From Haloplanus sp. HW8-1 (GTDB taxonomy: Archaea > Halobacteriota > Halobacteria > Halobacteriales > Haloferacaceae), in contig NZ_CP098518.1 of the NCBI RefSeq assembly GCF_023703795.1, forward strand, positions 868,001 through 932,000: a stretch of DNA of 64,000 nucleotides, in the 5' to 3' direction. Below the pieces are notes generated by a model that did no database searches, had not been told where the DNA came from, and saw only the letters and a list, made by a program, of their open reading frames with translations. Positions 6,682-15,836 of the stretch are shown here, piece by piece. How positions within the stretch are numbered: the first letter of the stretch is position 1; every line of letters begins with the position of its first letter. The position numbers were made by a program, and so were the translations under genes.

Positions 6682-8649
6682 GCGCTCCAGCCACATCTGC
6701 ATCTTTGCCTGTTGCATCCACCTCGACTTGCGAAGTTCGAACTCCTCTCTACGTTCTTCCTCTGTCGCGCCCTGTTCTTTCGAAACTCGCGCATATTGTG
6801 TATTAGTATGCGGGAGTTTCGAAAAACGAGGACCGGAGCGATTCTTCGGAAGTACGACTTGACCAAACGGATTGACGTTCCCAATACCGTCGTCGACGTA
6901 GATCTTCGCGCCTCCCCGACCGTCACCAGATGCAGGACGAGTCGAAACATCACCATTATGGCGGCGATCATCCAACACATTCCGAACGTATTGAGGAGAG
7001 ATATCAAGAGGAGCCGACTGAACGATTTCACTGGTTCTGGCACTACTTAGCTCTCTCAGAGTATTGAGAATCACTTTTTTCTTCTCGCATCCTACGTTGA
7101 CATCGACATCTTCTGGGCCGGCGTTGAGGGGGAGCCAATCAGGTACAGCAGCAGTATCCACGTACACAGTGGCACCCTGCCCGTTCCGAGCGAACCGGAA
7201 CAGAGCTTGAAGGACTTGGTGCTCTCGGACGTGTTTGAAGATCTTGTCTCCGGTGTATCCGTATGACTTGTCCATACCCCTCCCATTCGATTCAGCGGTG
7301 TATCCCGCCAAGGCGCACCATTTCTTGATGATCTCGTCGCCGGGGTGAGGACTACCGAGAATGACCCCTGCGTCCACATTTTCGAGTCTGTCCGATCCCA
7401 GCAGATTCCCGTAGTATGCGGATTTACTCAGACTACCGATAGCATTTTCTAGCTTCTCAATACCGCTCTTGGACGAAATAACACCTATCGAGTTGTGACG
7501 TTCAGAGACTTCCGTTACTAGTGCAGCGTCCCTCTCGGGAGCAACATATGTCCCTGAACTATACACTCTCGCCTTGGACGAGGTTTGGATGATTCGGAGG
7601 TTCTGTATCTCTGAAATATAGCGTAACCGTTCACGATCACTGAGCACTTGCTGAACCCCCAGCGAGCGAGATCGATCACCGAAGAGACCGAGTTCAAGTT
7701 CCCACATAAGTTTCGTCGGAGTTCCATCAAGAGCGACGAAATGTTCAGAGAGAGGTGGCGGATTATGGATATAGATCGTATCGTCCTTTCTACTTCTAAG
7801 TCCGATTTTCTGAGGGCCTAGCTCGGCTATTTCCCAGCCATTACTGAGGTTTCTCGATTTCAGAAGAGTTAGAACACATAACCCACCCATCGTATGGGTT
7901 TGACTCCTATTGCTATTGAACGGTGCCTGATCGTCTACGAGATCGACTTGTTGAAGCATTTTAAAGGCTTTAGACAGATTGTCCCCATCTCTGCCGTCGA
8001 TAAGGTCACCGTAGTCATCAAACGGGATGCGAGAAGTATCCTGAAGAAATGCCGTTACTGTTTCCGACGGGTTTTGAATTTCGACAAAATAGTCTCCGCC
8101 GGGGAATTCATCAAAAATAGGAACGCGATTTTCAAGGTATTCGTCAGCATAGGCATGGAGTGGATGTCCAACTAGGATGTCGTACTGGGAGGGACTGAAG
8201 TTGGCTTCTTGTTCGTATGGACAAGGCTCGCTCGTTGAACACGGAAGAGGAATCCGACTGTGGATATGACTGGCAGATACGCCAGCATTTAGAAGTTCCC
8301 GGACTCTTCGCTGTTTCCTCTCACCGTGCTCGCCCTGAACCGTCGGACACTGCTCGTAAACCGATGGAAGGATCTTGACGCTAAGTCCACGCCTCTGTCC
8401 AAGCTGTTTGATCGTCTGGTACTGCTCTGCTCGTCCTCGCTGGGTCAAAATAGTCACATTTTGATCGGTGTAGTCTACAGCTTTGACGAGTCCGCGAGTC
8501 TTCCCTGTGGCAGGGAGAGCATCAACTAAAGTTGGGGTATCGCTATTGAGTGCATCCTCGATTGTGGAAACAACGCGATTCCGGACATCTTCAAGAGTGT
8601 TGATCGAACTATTCGCCGAATCTTTGGGTGTTGGATTCGTAGTTGCCAT
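6676..8649 (-). CDS. Helicase-like P-loop ATPase of mobile elements
   Basis: The 657-residue protein has helicase-type motifs in order. ALPATGKTRG near residues 44-53 is a Walker A variant, PIFDEFPGG near 176 a Walker B with Asp-Glu, FVALDGTPTK near 313 resembles motif III, GVISSKSG begins the second RecA-like domain, and LFRFARNG resembles motif VI. A Cys-containing insertion (CSTSEPCPYEQ) lies between the Walker motifs. The C-terminus is a predicted winged-helix region (SARTSEIVQSAPLDISPQYV). Codon use is much AT-richer than the chromosome, pointing to foreign origin. It may serve replication or maintenance of the element; the exact role is unknown. Confidence 0.6.
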   Translation of the reverse strand: MATTNPTPKDSANSSINTLEDVRNRVVSTIEDALNSDTPTLVDALPATGKTRGLVKAVDYTDQNVTILTQRGRAEQYQTIKQLGQRRGLSVKILPSVYEQCPTVQGEHGERKQRRVRELLNAGVSASHIHSRIPLPCSTSEPCPYEQEANFSPSQYDILVGHPLHAYADEYLENRVPIFDEFPGGDYFVEIQNPSETVTAFLQDTSRIPFDDYGDLIDGRDGDNLSKAFKMLQQVDLVDDQAPFNSNRSQTHTMGGLCVLTLLKSRNLSNGWEIAELGPQKIGLRSRKDDTIYIHNPPPLSEHFVALDGTPTKLMWELELGLFGDRSRSLGVQQVLSDRERLRYISEIQNLRIIQTSSKARVYSSGTYVAPERDAALVTEVSERHNSIGVISSKSGIEKLENAIGSLSKSAYYGNLLGSDRLENVDAGVILGSPHPGDEIIKKWCALAGYTAESNGRGMDKSYGYTGDKIFKHVREHQVLQALFRFARNGQGATVYVDTAAVPDWLPLNAGPEDVDVNVGCEKKKVILNTLRELSSARTSEIVQSAPLDISPQYVRNVLDDRRHNGDVSTRPASGDGRGGAKIYVDDGIGNVNPFGQVVLPKNRSGPRFSKLPHTNTQYARVSKEQGATEEERREEFELRKSRWMQQAKMQMWLERD

Positions 8650-8661
8650 TGCAGTTTGCCA

Positions 8662-8677
8662 GTCTGAGGGTTCAGGC
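8662..8677. repeat. Dyad copy before the helicase-like gene
   Basis: The sequence GTCTGAGGGTTCAGGC lies 13-28 nt before the minus-strand ATG at 8649. In a leaderless promoter this would overlap the TATA and start region, as a repressor site would. Confidence 0.65.
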
Positions 8678-8724
8678 GACTGCGCCTCGTCGGGGACTGG
8701 TGATCCCCGACTTTTGTTGTCTGA

Positions 8725-8871
8725 CTAATCGTTATTATTGGAATCTAACTCGGCGGCGGCCTGCCGCAGAAATTCATTCCACGACAGATTGAGCCGTTTC
8801 TTGATCTTCCGAGCCTCGTTGCGTGCGTCTCGATGGGCGCGGATTGTCGTGTATCCGTCTGGATTACCCAT
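8725..8871 (-). CDS. Small basic DNA-binding protein (ribbon-helix-helix-like)
   Basis: I chose ATG 8871, giving 48 residues, because upstream codons lack haloarchaeal composition. The sequence TTIRAHRDARNEARKIKK then LNLSWNEFLRQAAAEL fits the strand-helix-helix pattern of short archaeal RHH regulators. It ends 75 bp before the helicase-like gene on the same strand, so it may be cotranscribed with it. It could be a second candidate binder of the dyads. Confidence 0.55.
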   Translation of the reverse strand: MGNPDGYTTIRAHRDARNEARKIKKRLNLSWNEFLRQAAAELDSNNND

Positions 8872-8964
8872 GCGCCACTTTAGATTATGAATCAATTTGA
8901 ATGTTCGTGTACATTTCCGCGACCCATGGCGCTTGAAATCCGCTCCAGAGGGCCTCTTTAGCCC

Positions 8965-8980
8965 GTCTGAACCTTCAGAC
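8965..8980. repeat. Perfect dyad copy GTCTGAACCTTCAGAC
   Basis: This copy equals the consensus exactly. It lies in the divergent intergenic region between the small DNA-binding gene (minus) and the BREX-like operon (plus, start 9082), so it could regulate either side. Confidence 0.7.
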
Positions 8981-9081
8981 AGACCTATCAATTTTGCAGA
9001 ATAGAAGAGAATCCCTCGCTCGAAGCCATCCCCACCTATTATTCACCCTCGCTCTTATCCACTGACCAAGCAGACACTCCC

Positions 9082-11580
9082 ATGCAAATCTCTGAACTTC
9101 TCACTCCCCGCGACGAAGTCCTCGAAGGACGATTCCAAGGTGTCCTCCAAGCCCACAAGGTCACTGGCGATGACGAGCGACTTGAGAACGATCCGAACCG
9201 CTTGCTCACCGCTACGTACCCCTCGAACGCCCTCCGCAACGTCTTCGATCGAGTCGCCGACAAGCTCGCCGGTCGGGACAGTCAGGGCGGAATCATGCTC
9301 ACGGGGCCGTATGGCTCCGGTAAGTCCCACGGGCTACTCGTGCTCTACCATATGTTCAACCACCCGACTGTCGCCCAGTCGTGGGCCGACGAGTGGGACA
9401 TCCCGATCGACCTCCCGACAGACTCCGACGCCGCCATCGTCTCGACGAGTGAGACCGATGCGGATCTGATCTGGGAGCCGATCTATCGTAGTGCGGGGCG
9501 AGAGGACGTATTGGAGGAGATCGATCGGTATCCCACGACCGATCACGTCGAGAAGTTGGCCGAGAACGGAACCTACGGCGTGTTCTTCGACGAGATCGAG
9601 GCGTGGTGGGAATCGTTCTCCGAGGAGGCCGACCGAGATCTGCTCGAACGCAACCGCTTCTTCCTCCAGAACCTCCTCGAAGTCGCCAACGATCCCAACG
9701 AGAACCTCTTCGCCTTCATAACGCTCCTCGACAGGAGTGATCGGCTGAAGGAGATTCTCGACCGGACGAACCCACACGCCGAAGACCTGAACGCCACGGG
9801 CGACCGCGAACGGATCATCATCCACCGGCTGTTCGAGGGGACGCCGGACGACATCGACGAGAGCACGGTTCGATCGGTCGTGGAGCAGTACGTCGACAGC
9901 TACGAGTATCCCATCGAGATCGACGAGCCGAAACGCTACGAGAATCGGATGGTCGAGACCTATCCCTTCCACCCGGAGTTGCTCGACCTGCTCGACAGCA
10001 TCTACGAGGCGGCACGCGAACGCCAGAACGTCCGTGGCGTGATGAACGTCCTCGCCGACACCGTCCGTCAGGTACACGACGAGACGGATCTCGTCGTCAC
10101 CTCGGATGTCAACCCGCGGGCGTTCCGGGGGATCAACCGAACGCTGTTCGATCGCTTCACCTCGGACAAAGAGGAGCTTGGAGAGACCGAGCACGGAGTC
10201 GACCTACTTCAGGTGATCCTCCTCTATACGCTCGACGACCGCTCCCAGATGGCTTCGACGACGCAGTGTCTGCTCGGGACGTTCAAGCCCGACGAGACGA
10301 CCGTCGACCGCCTCCACATGACGCTGGAGGGACTCTACGGCACGGCTCACTACCTCGACAAGCAGGACGGGAGCTACTTCATCACCGAAGACCCGAAGCT
10401 GACCGCACTGATCACCCGCGAGCAGGAGCGCATCCTCGAAGAGAATCGTGACCGAGCGGTCGAAAAGCTCGTCGACGTTGTCCGAGACGAGGTGTTCGAT
10501 GGCAGTGTCTACGTCTACGGCTACGACGACGTACCGGACGAGAGCAAGCAGACGTTCGTGGTGACGCTGGAGAACATCTCCAACGGGACACTCACCTCCG
10601 AACTGAGCGATTTCTTCGAGGAACGACGATATCAGAACACCGTCCAGTTCATCACGCCGAAACAGAGCGTCCTCGAAGACGACGACATCGTCAGTAAGGC
10701 GGCACGGGTGTTCGGAGCGGAGAATCTTCGCGGCAAAGTCGAAGACGAACAGGGTGAGCTTGAGCCGCTGATCCGCGACGAGTACCGACAGCTACGGAAA
10801 GAACTGGAGAGTCGCTACGGGAAGTGGGTCAAGTGGAGTAGTACCCCGGACGGTGATCTCCGACTCCGTCGAATCACGGTCGATCCCGACATCGAAGCGG
10901 TCAAGGAACGGATCGGGAAGGACACGACCTATGTCGGGGAGGAAATCGTCGCCCGCGTCAAGGAGAACGAGGGTGGTATTCGCGTCGGATCACTTCTCAA
11001 CGATTTCCTTCAATTCCGTCGCCTTCCTGTCCTTCTCGACGAAGGGGTGTTCTACTCCGCCGTGAGCGAACTCCAGCGGAAGGGCGATATCGTGCTCGAA
11101 GGCAATCGAGCCAACTTCTACGTCGGCGATCTCGGTCAGTATCCCACGGAAATCGAGGACGAGATGACCATCCGACATCCCGACAATCTCCCAGAGTCGG
11201 TGTTCCGCGAGGAGACCGACGATGACGAAGACGAAACAGGTGACGACGACTCTGGAGGGGGCATTACCGACTGGGGAGGGGATGATGAGACGGACGACAA
11301 AACCGAGGATGATTCGAACGGAGACGACGAGACCGAGCCTACCGAGACGGAGCATTCGACCGAAACCGTCGAAGTCTCCCTCGAAGGGAACTCGGCACGG
11401 GTGCTCAAGAGCACCGCCGAATCGAGAATCAACGAGACGACGGACACCGCCACACACGTCCGACTGTCCTACGATGTCGGTGCTCTCTCGAAGTCCGAAC
11501 TTATCGGTTTCATCGAGGGGCTTCCGAACGGTGAGAAGATCGAGGCCAAGGTGGTGATCGAGCGTGACGCTGACGAGTGA
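9082..11580 (+). CDS. DUF499-type AAA+ ATPase, BrxC/PglY-like
   Basis: The 832-residue protein begins like DUF499 proteins (LLTPRDEVLEGRF). It has Walker A GPYGSGKS at 75-82, Walker B VFFDEIE at 167-173, and further AAA+ sensor-like segments up to about residue 450. A very acidic linker lies at about 700-760, followed by a separate C-terminal domain. Large ATPases of this kind (PglY, BrxC) are core parts of Pgl and BREX phage defence. It is the first gene of a tight operon: the next gene overlaps its last 17 nt. A TATA-like CTATTATT about 36 nt upstream is the likely promoter. The family call is from motifs; the defence role follows from the operon. Confidence 0.78.
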   Translation: MQISELLTPRDEVLEGRFQGVLQAHKVTGDDERLENDPNRLLTATYPSNALRNVFDRVADKLAGRDSQGGIMLTGPYGSGKSHGLLVLYHMFNHPTVAQSWADEWDIPIDLPTDSDAAIVSTSETDADLIWEPIYRSAGREDVLEEIDRYPTTDHVEKLAENGTYGVFFDEIEAWWESFSEEADRDLLERNRFFLQNLLEVANDPNENLFAFITLLDRSDRLKEILDRTNPHAEDLNATGDRERIIIHRLFEGTPDDIDESTVRSVVEQYVDSYEYPIEIDEPKRYENRMVETYPFHPELLDLLDSIYEAARERQNVRGVMNVLADTVRQVHDETDLVVTSDVNPRAFRGINRTLFDRFTSDKEELGETEHGVDLLQVILLYTLDDRSQMASTTQCLLGTFKPDETTVDRLHMTLEGLYGTAHYLDKQDGSYFITEDPKLTALITREQERILEENRDRAVEKLVDVVRDEVFDGSVYVYGYDDVPDESKQTFVVTLENISNGTLTSELSDFFEERRYQNTVQFITPKQSVLEDDDIVSKAARVFGAENLRGKVEDEQGELEPLIRDEYRQLRKELESRYGKWVKWSSTPDGDLRLRRITVDPDIEAVKERIGKDTTYVGEEIVARVKENEGGIRVGSLLNDFLQFRRLPVLLDEGVFYSAVSELQRKGDIVLEGNRANFYVGDLGQYPTEIEDEMTIRHPDNLPESVFREETDDDEDETGDDDSGGGITDWGGDDETDDKTEDDSNGDDETEPTETEHSTETVEVSLEGNSARVLKSTAESRINETTDTATHVRLSYDVGALSKSELIGFIEGLPNGEKIEAKVVIERDADE

Positions 11581-12463
11581 GCGGCTGGAGTCGCTGGTCG
11601 AGGCGGACGATCCCGTGGATGTCATCTGGGAGGCGTTGTGGGATATCTGGTGGCCGCCGTCTGAAGGTCCAGCCGATCACTACGACCACGACCGAGAGTG
11701 GGCATCGGTCGAACTGGAGCGGACGCTCGTCGACATCTACTGGGAGTTCTACAGCGAGGTGCTCCCGTGGCGATGTGTGAACGATGCGTCGATCGAGGTG
11801 CCTGACGACGGAGCCTTCCTCGTCATGGACGCGATGAGCGTCCGCGAGGCATCCCTGTTCGCCGCCGCGCTGGAGTCGGACGGGTACGACGTGGACGTGA
11901 GCTATTCGTATGCGACGGTGCCCTCGGAAACGACGCCGTACAAGAAGCGCGTCGGATACGCCGATCTGGATCGGGAGTTCCCCTCAGCGACGGTTCGAGA
12001 CCTACATCCCTCGCTCGCGGGTGACGAACGTCTCGTCTGGAGTCGGTACCCCGACGCCCTGCTGGAGAACATTCAGGAGGGGAAGACCGAGTTGTCGTCC
12101 GTCGAGGACGCCTACGACGACTCCCTCCGCGTGTTCCGATCGATCCTCGACCAACTCGACGCGGATCGGATCGTCGTCGGGGCGGATCACGGCTACGTGC
12201 GAGAGGAGTCGGGCTACTCCTTTGCGATCAGCGAGCACGAGAAGAACAGGCTTCGAGATACCTTCGGCGGTCAGCGATTCGTCGGCGTCGACGAGGCGGA
12301 TGCGGACGATCTCGTCGAGGATCGGCTGGCGGTCGAGGCGGACGGATACTATATGCCGGTCGGTCGGTACACGTGGCCGGTTCGCGGGAAATACAGCGTC
12401 TACCAACACGGTGGTCTGAGTCTCATGGAATGTCTTACCCCTCGTCTGGAGGTTCAGCGATGA
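11564..12463 (+). CDS. Minimal PglZ-like alkaline-phosphatase-superfamily protein
   Basis: The 299-residue product starts with GTG 11564 inside the upstream ATPase gene. The PglZ signature is complete though short. FLVMDAMSVREAS (85-97) contributes a metal-binding Asp89, VPSETTPY (119-126) the nucleophile Ser/Thr region, VVGADHGYV (204-212) Asp208-His209, and HGGLSLMECLTP (282-293) the final metal-binding His. Usual PglZ proteins of BREX and Pgl systems are about 700-900 residues; here only the catalytic core is present. PglZ is essential in BREX but its substrate is unknown. The stop overlaps the methylase start (ATGA), so ATPase, phosphatase and methylase are probably made together. Confidence 0.78.
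   Translation: MTLTSERLESLVEADDPVDVIWEALWDIWWPPSEGPADHYDHDREWASVELERTLVDIYWEFYSEVLPWRCVNDASIEVPDDGAFLVMDAMSVREASLFAAALESDGYDVDVSYSYATVPSETTPYKKRVGYADLDREFPSATVRDLHPSLAGDERLVWSRYPDALLENIQEGKTELSSVEDAYDDSLRVFRSILDQLDADRIVVGADHGYVREESGYSFAISEHEKNRLRDTFGGQRFVGVDEADADDLVEDRLAVEADGYYMPVGRYTWPVRGKYSVYQHGGLSLMECLTPRLEVQR
12444..12459. repeat. Dyad copy immediately before the methylase ATG
   Basis: The sequence GTCTGGAGGTTCAGCG ends one base before the ATG at 12460. It also encodes the last codons of the PglZ-like protein. Its GGAGG could act as a ribosome-binding site for the methylase, so binding here could affect that gene alone. Confidence 0.6.
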
Positions 12464-15126
12464 CGGATCGACGCCCGATCGAGATATCGTTCCCCATCGA
12501 TCAGGTGAACGAAATCGCGGAGAAGGAAGCCCACGCCAAGCGGTACTACCGTCCCGTCTACACCATGCACAAGTGGTGGGCGCGACGGCTCGGCTCGGTC
12601 TTCCGGACGATGCTACTCTACTCCCTCGCCGACGGGGAGATGTCCGTCCGTGGCGAGCGCCAGTCGACGTTCCAAGAGGAGAACGGGCTTCCGGAGATCG
12701 ACTGGGACAACCCTGACGCGCTCTGGGAATACTACCTCGAAGATGTCGACTTCGACGGCAAGACCGTGCTCGACCCGTTCATGGGCGGTGGGACGAGTAT
12801 CGTCGAGTCGCTTCGTCTGGGCTGTAACGCCATCGGGAGCGAATTGAATCCCGTCGCGTGGTTCGTCGTCAAGAAGGAAGTGGAGCCGGTCGACTTGGAC
12901 GACCTCGACGCCGCATTCGAGAAACTGGAAGCGAGCGTCGGCGAGGAGATTCAGGACTACTACCGAACTGAGTGTCCCCACTGTGACGAGCACGCCGACG
13001 CGATGTACTACTTCTGGGTCGACGAACTTCCGTGTCGGAACTGCGGGGAGGATGTGGCGCTGTTCAAAGACTATCGGCTCTCGAACGCTCGATCGTCGAA
13101 GGACGATCACTACAACGTTGTCTGCCCGGACTGCTGGCACGTCTTCGAGACCGACGACTATCGTACAGATACCACCTGCCCTGAATGCTCACGAGAGTAC
13201 ACCCCGAAGGACGCCGGGAATGCCTCTCGTGGGAGTTACACTTGTCCCCACTGCGACGAGCATCCGGAGATGTCGATCATCGAGAGTGCGGAGCGGTTCG
13301 GCAAGGCGGAAAAGTCGCTCTTCGCGGTCGAATACTACTGCCCTGAGACCGACGAAAAAGGGTACAAATCTGCGACCGAGTTCGACCGAGAACTGTTCGC
13401 TGAGGCGGAGGCAGAACTCAACGAGAAGCGAGACGAACTCCCGATACCGACTACGGAGCGGTATCGAGGAAGTTCTGATCGGGCGCGAAACCACGGCTAC
13501 GAGCGATACGATCAGATGTTCAACGCTCGTCAATTGCTCGGCCTCTCAAAACTCCTGAATGAAATTGATGATATCGAGAATCAAAATCTCAAGGAGCTTC
13601 TGCTCTTAGCGTTTTCAAGCTCTCTGGCGTACAATAATATGTTCTGCGAGTACGATAAGCCATATAACAAGCTCACAGGGATCTACAAGCGACATACAAT
13701 CACGGCTCGCCATACCCCTGTTGAAAATAACGTCTGGGGAACAGAGTATGGTCGGGGTGCATTCTCTGGTGAGTTCGATAAAATGCGAGCGGGCAAAGAG
13801 TTCTGCCAGAATCCCTACGAGAAGTACGTCGAAGACGGTGAGACGAAACAGCGCGACGGCATCGGGAAGATCGAGGGGTTCGTAACTGACGACCCCGACC
13901 GGATCGGCGACCCTGTCGAGGGACAGGAGGATGCGACCTACAACGTCCATCTCCGCTGTGGGACTTCGGAGTACCTCCCCGTCGAAGACAATAGCGTTGA
14001 CGCCGTCATCACCGACCCACCGTACTTTGACAACGTGATGTACTCCGAGACGGCGGACTTCTACTACGTCTGGCTCAAGCAGGTGCTCGAAGACGAGTAC
14101 GACCACTTCACCTCCGAACTCACTCCGAAGGCCAGCGAGGTGGTGAGCGACCCCGCAGGCGAGGACAGCGTCGACACCTACCGCGACGAGGATCACTTCG
14201 TCACGGGGCTGACGAACGTCTTCGATCAGGCGAATCAGAAGCTCAAGGACGACGGTATCATGGCCTTCACCTTCCACCACAAAGATCCGGAAGGGTGGAG
14301 CACGGTGCTGAAGTCCGTGCTCGAAGCGGGCTTCTACATCACCGCGCTGTACCCCATCCGTGGAGAGATGCGAGGGTCGACACACATCCACGATAAGGCC
14401 AACATCGAATACGACATGATCGTGGTGTGTCGGGATCGCGTGGAAGACCCCGAGACGGTCAGTTGGCGCTCGCTGGAGGACGAGATCTACTTCCGCGCCG
14501 AAGAAGAAATCAACCGCCTCGAAGAGAGCGGGTCGCGGCTCACGCAGGGGGATATCTTCGCCGTGACGATGGGCAAGTGTCTCGAAGTGTACTCCCGCCA
14601 CTTCCCGAACGTCACCCACGAGGGAAGCGAGATGTCGGTCGACGACGCAGTGGGAACGATCCGCGACATCGTCGACGAGCAGTTGATGGAAGAGCGTATC
14701 CAGACCCTCAGCGACGAGATGGACGCCCTCAGCGCCGTCTACCTGACCTACGTGCTCGGACGGGGCGATACCGTCTCCTACAACTCGCTCAACAAGGACC
14801 TGCGAACGCGAGGTGTGGATGTCGCCGAACTCGTCACGGAGCGCCTACTCCAGCAGAAGGGGGATCAGTTGGCCGTGCTCTCCCCCGAGAAGCGAGCCGA
14901 GGCCATCGAGGGGAAGCGCGATCCGCTGGCAATCGATCGGGCGCACTACCTCCGATATCTTTACGAAGTCGACCGACTCGCTCAGGAGTTCGGGAAGTGG
15001 AGCGATACCGAGTCGATCGCCGCGCTTCGACGGCTCGCCGATATCGAGAACGACGACGAGTACGCGGACATCGCGGACTACGTCGAGGAGCGAACCGACG
15101 AACAGCTCGACCTCGGCGACTTCTGA
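12460..15126 (+). CDS. DUF1156 adenine-specific DNA methylase with Zn ribbons (PglXI-type)
   Basis: The 888-residue protein from ATG 12460 opens with the DUF1156 pattern YYRPVYTMHKWWARR (29-43). Next comes DPFMGGGTSIVE (105-116), the AdoMet-binding motif I. Several Cys-x2-Cys pairs (CPHC, CRNC, CPDC, CPEC, CPHC between 172 and 265) form Zn ribbons. The catalytic motif ITDPPYFDNV lies at about 516-525. This is the COG1743 family, which, as I recall, supplies the PglXI methylase of type 3 BREX and also occurs beside DUF499 proteins in other defence loci. It probably methylates adenine to mark self DNA. An AT-richer patch at 13540-13740 interrupts otherwise GC-rich codon use. Confidence 0.82.
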   Translation: MTDRRPIEISFPIDQVNEIAEKEAHAKRYYRPVYTMHKWWARRLGSVFRTMLLYSLADGEMSVRGERQSTFQEENGLPEIDWDNPDALWEYYLEDVDFDGKTVLDPFMGGGTSIVESLRLGCNAIGSELNPVAWFVVKKEVEPVDLDDLDAAFEKLEASVGEEIQDYYRTECPHCDEHADAMYYFWVDELPCRNCGEDVALFKDYRLSNARSSKDDHYNVVCPDCWHVFETDDYRTDTTCPECSREYTPKDAGNASRGSYTCPHCDEHPEMSIIESAERFGKAEKSLFAVEYYCPETDEKGYKSATEFDRELFAEAEAELNEKRDELPIPTTERYRGSSDRARNHGYERYDQMFNARQLLGLSKLLNEIDDIENQNLKELLLLAFSSSLAYNNMFCEYDKPYNKLTGIYKRHTITARHTPVENNVWGTEYGRGAFSGEFDKMRAGKEFCQNPYEKYVEDGETKQRDGIGKIEGFVTDDPDRIGDPVEGQEDATYNVHLRCGTSEYLPVEDNSVDAVITDPPYFDNVMYSETADFYYVWLKQVLEDEYDHFTSELTPKASEVVSDPAGEDSVDTYRDEDHFVTGLTNVFDQANQKLKDDGIMAFTFHHKDPEGWSTVLKSVLEAGFYITALYPIRGEMRGSTHIHDKANIEYDMIVVCRDRVEDPETVSWRSLEDEIYFRAEEEINRLEESGSRLTQGDIFAVTMGKCLEVYSRHFPNVTHEGSEMSVDDAVGTIRDIVDEQLMEERIQTLSDEMDALSAVYLTYVLGRGDTVSYNSLNKDLRTRGVDVAELVTERLLQQKGDQLAVLSPEKRAEAIEGKRDPLAIDRAHYLRYLYEVDRLAQEFGKWSDTESIAALRRLADIENDDEYADIADYVEERTDEQLDLGDF

Positions 15127-15175
15127 GCGCCATAGGTTTATGAATCAAACCGACACAGTATCAGCCAACTGATCG

Positions 15176-15574
15176 ATGACGCTGGAAATCGGCTACCACG
15201 TTATGTCGCAGGACGCGGCTGCGAAGCACGGCGTCTACGACGACGAACTGAGCATCGTCGAGTTCCTCCGGCACGTCGACCAGCAGGAAGAACTCCCGCT
15301 CGACGTGACCGTCACTGGACTCGACGACTACCTCGCCGCTGCGGACGATCCCGAGGACGCCGCCGAGCACGTCCACGAACTTCTCCGAGACCGGGTCAAC
15401 TTCATCATGAACCAGAGTCCCGTGATTCAGTTCGTGGTCGACGACGTGGAGACGTGGAACGGTGGAGTGCTCTCGGCTGAGGGTACAGACATCCGGCTCA
15501 TAACGATCTTCGGAGGAAGTATCGATCAAGAGGGTGCCGGGTGGTACGCCGGAGAGTTCAACGTTCAGACGTAG
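15176..15574 (+). CDS. Hypothetical protein downstream of the BREX-like operon
   Basis: The 132-residue acidic protein starts at ATG 15176, 50 bp after the methylase, with a TATA-like GGTTTATGAA (15135-15144) about 32-41 nt upstream that could give it its own promoter. No catalytic motif is evident; it is a mix of predicted helices and strands with no membrane segment. Its last codons contain a degenerate half of the dyad (TTCAGAC at 15564-15570). I do not recognise the family. Its position suggests an accessory part of the defence operon. Confidence 0.6.
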   Translation: MTLEIGYHVMSQDAAAKHGVYDDELSIVEFLRHVDQQEELPLDVTVTGLDDYLAAADDPEDAAEHVHELLRDRVNFIMNQSPVIQFVVDDVETWNGGVLSAEGTDIRLITIFGGSIDQEGAGWYAGEFNVQT

Positions 15575-15836
15575 TCGCAGAGAGTCAGTGTGTGGAAGGT
15601 TGCTCTGCGCCTATTTCATCACCTTCCGCTTCGAGAGGATGGAAACCCCTTGGTGAGTGATGCAGGTTCGTGAGACCGGCGTCAGTGCCTTCTCCGCGAT
15701 GCCAGCGGCCGAGATCTGACTGTGACCTTGGTCACGATCATAAGTCAGACCAGCCTGTTTGATGTTTTCACTTCGGTTGCCTTCACGATTCACCGGGGGT
15801 CAAAACACTAACCCTACTGGGTATTCATCTGGCTGT

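Noticed and set aside
15611-15793. 60-residue minus-strand frame resembling the end of an IS605-type TnpB (GNRSENIKQAGLTYDRDQGH)
   Set aside because: The likeness is from memory only and no transposase domain or terminal sequence is near; it may be a transposon scrap but cannot be supported.
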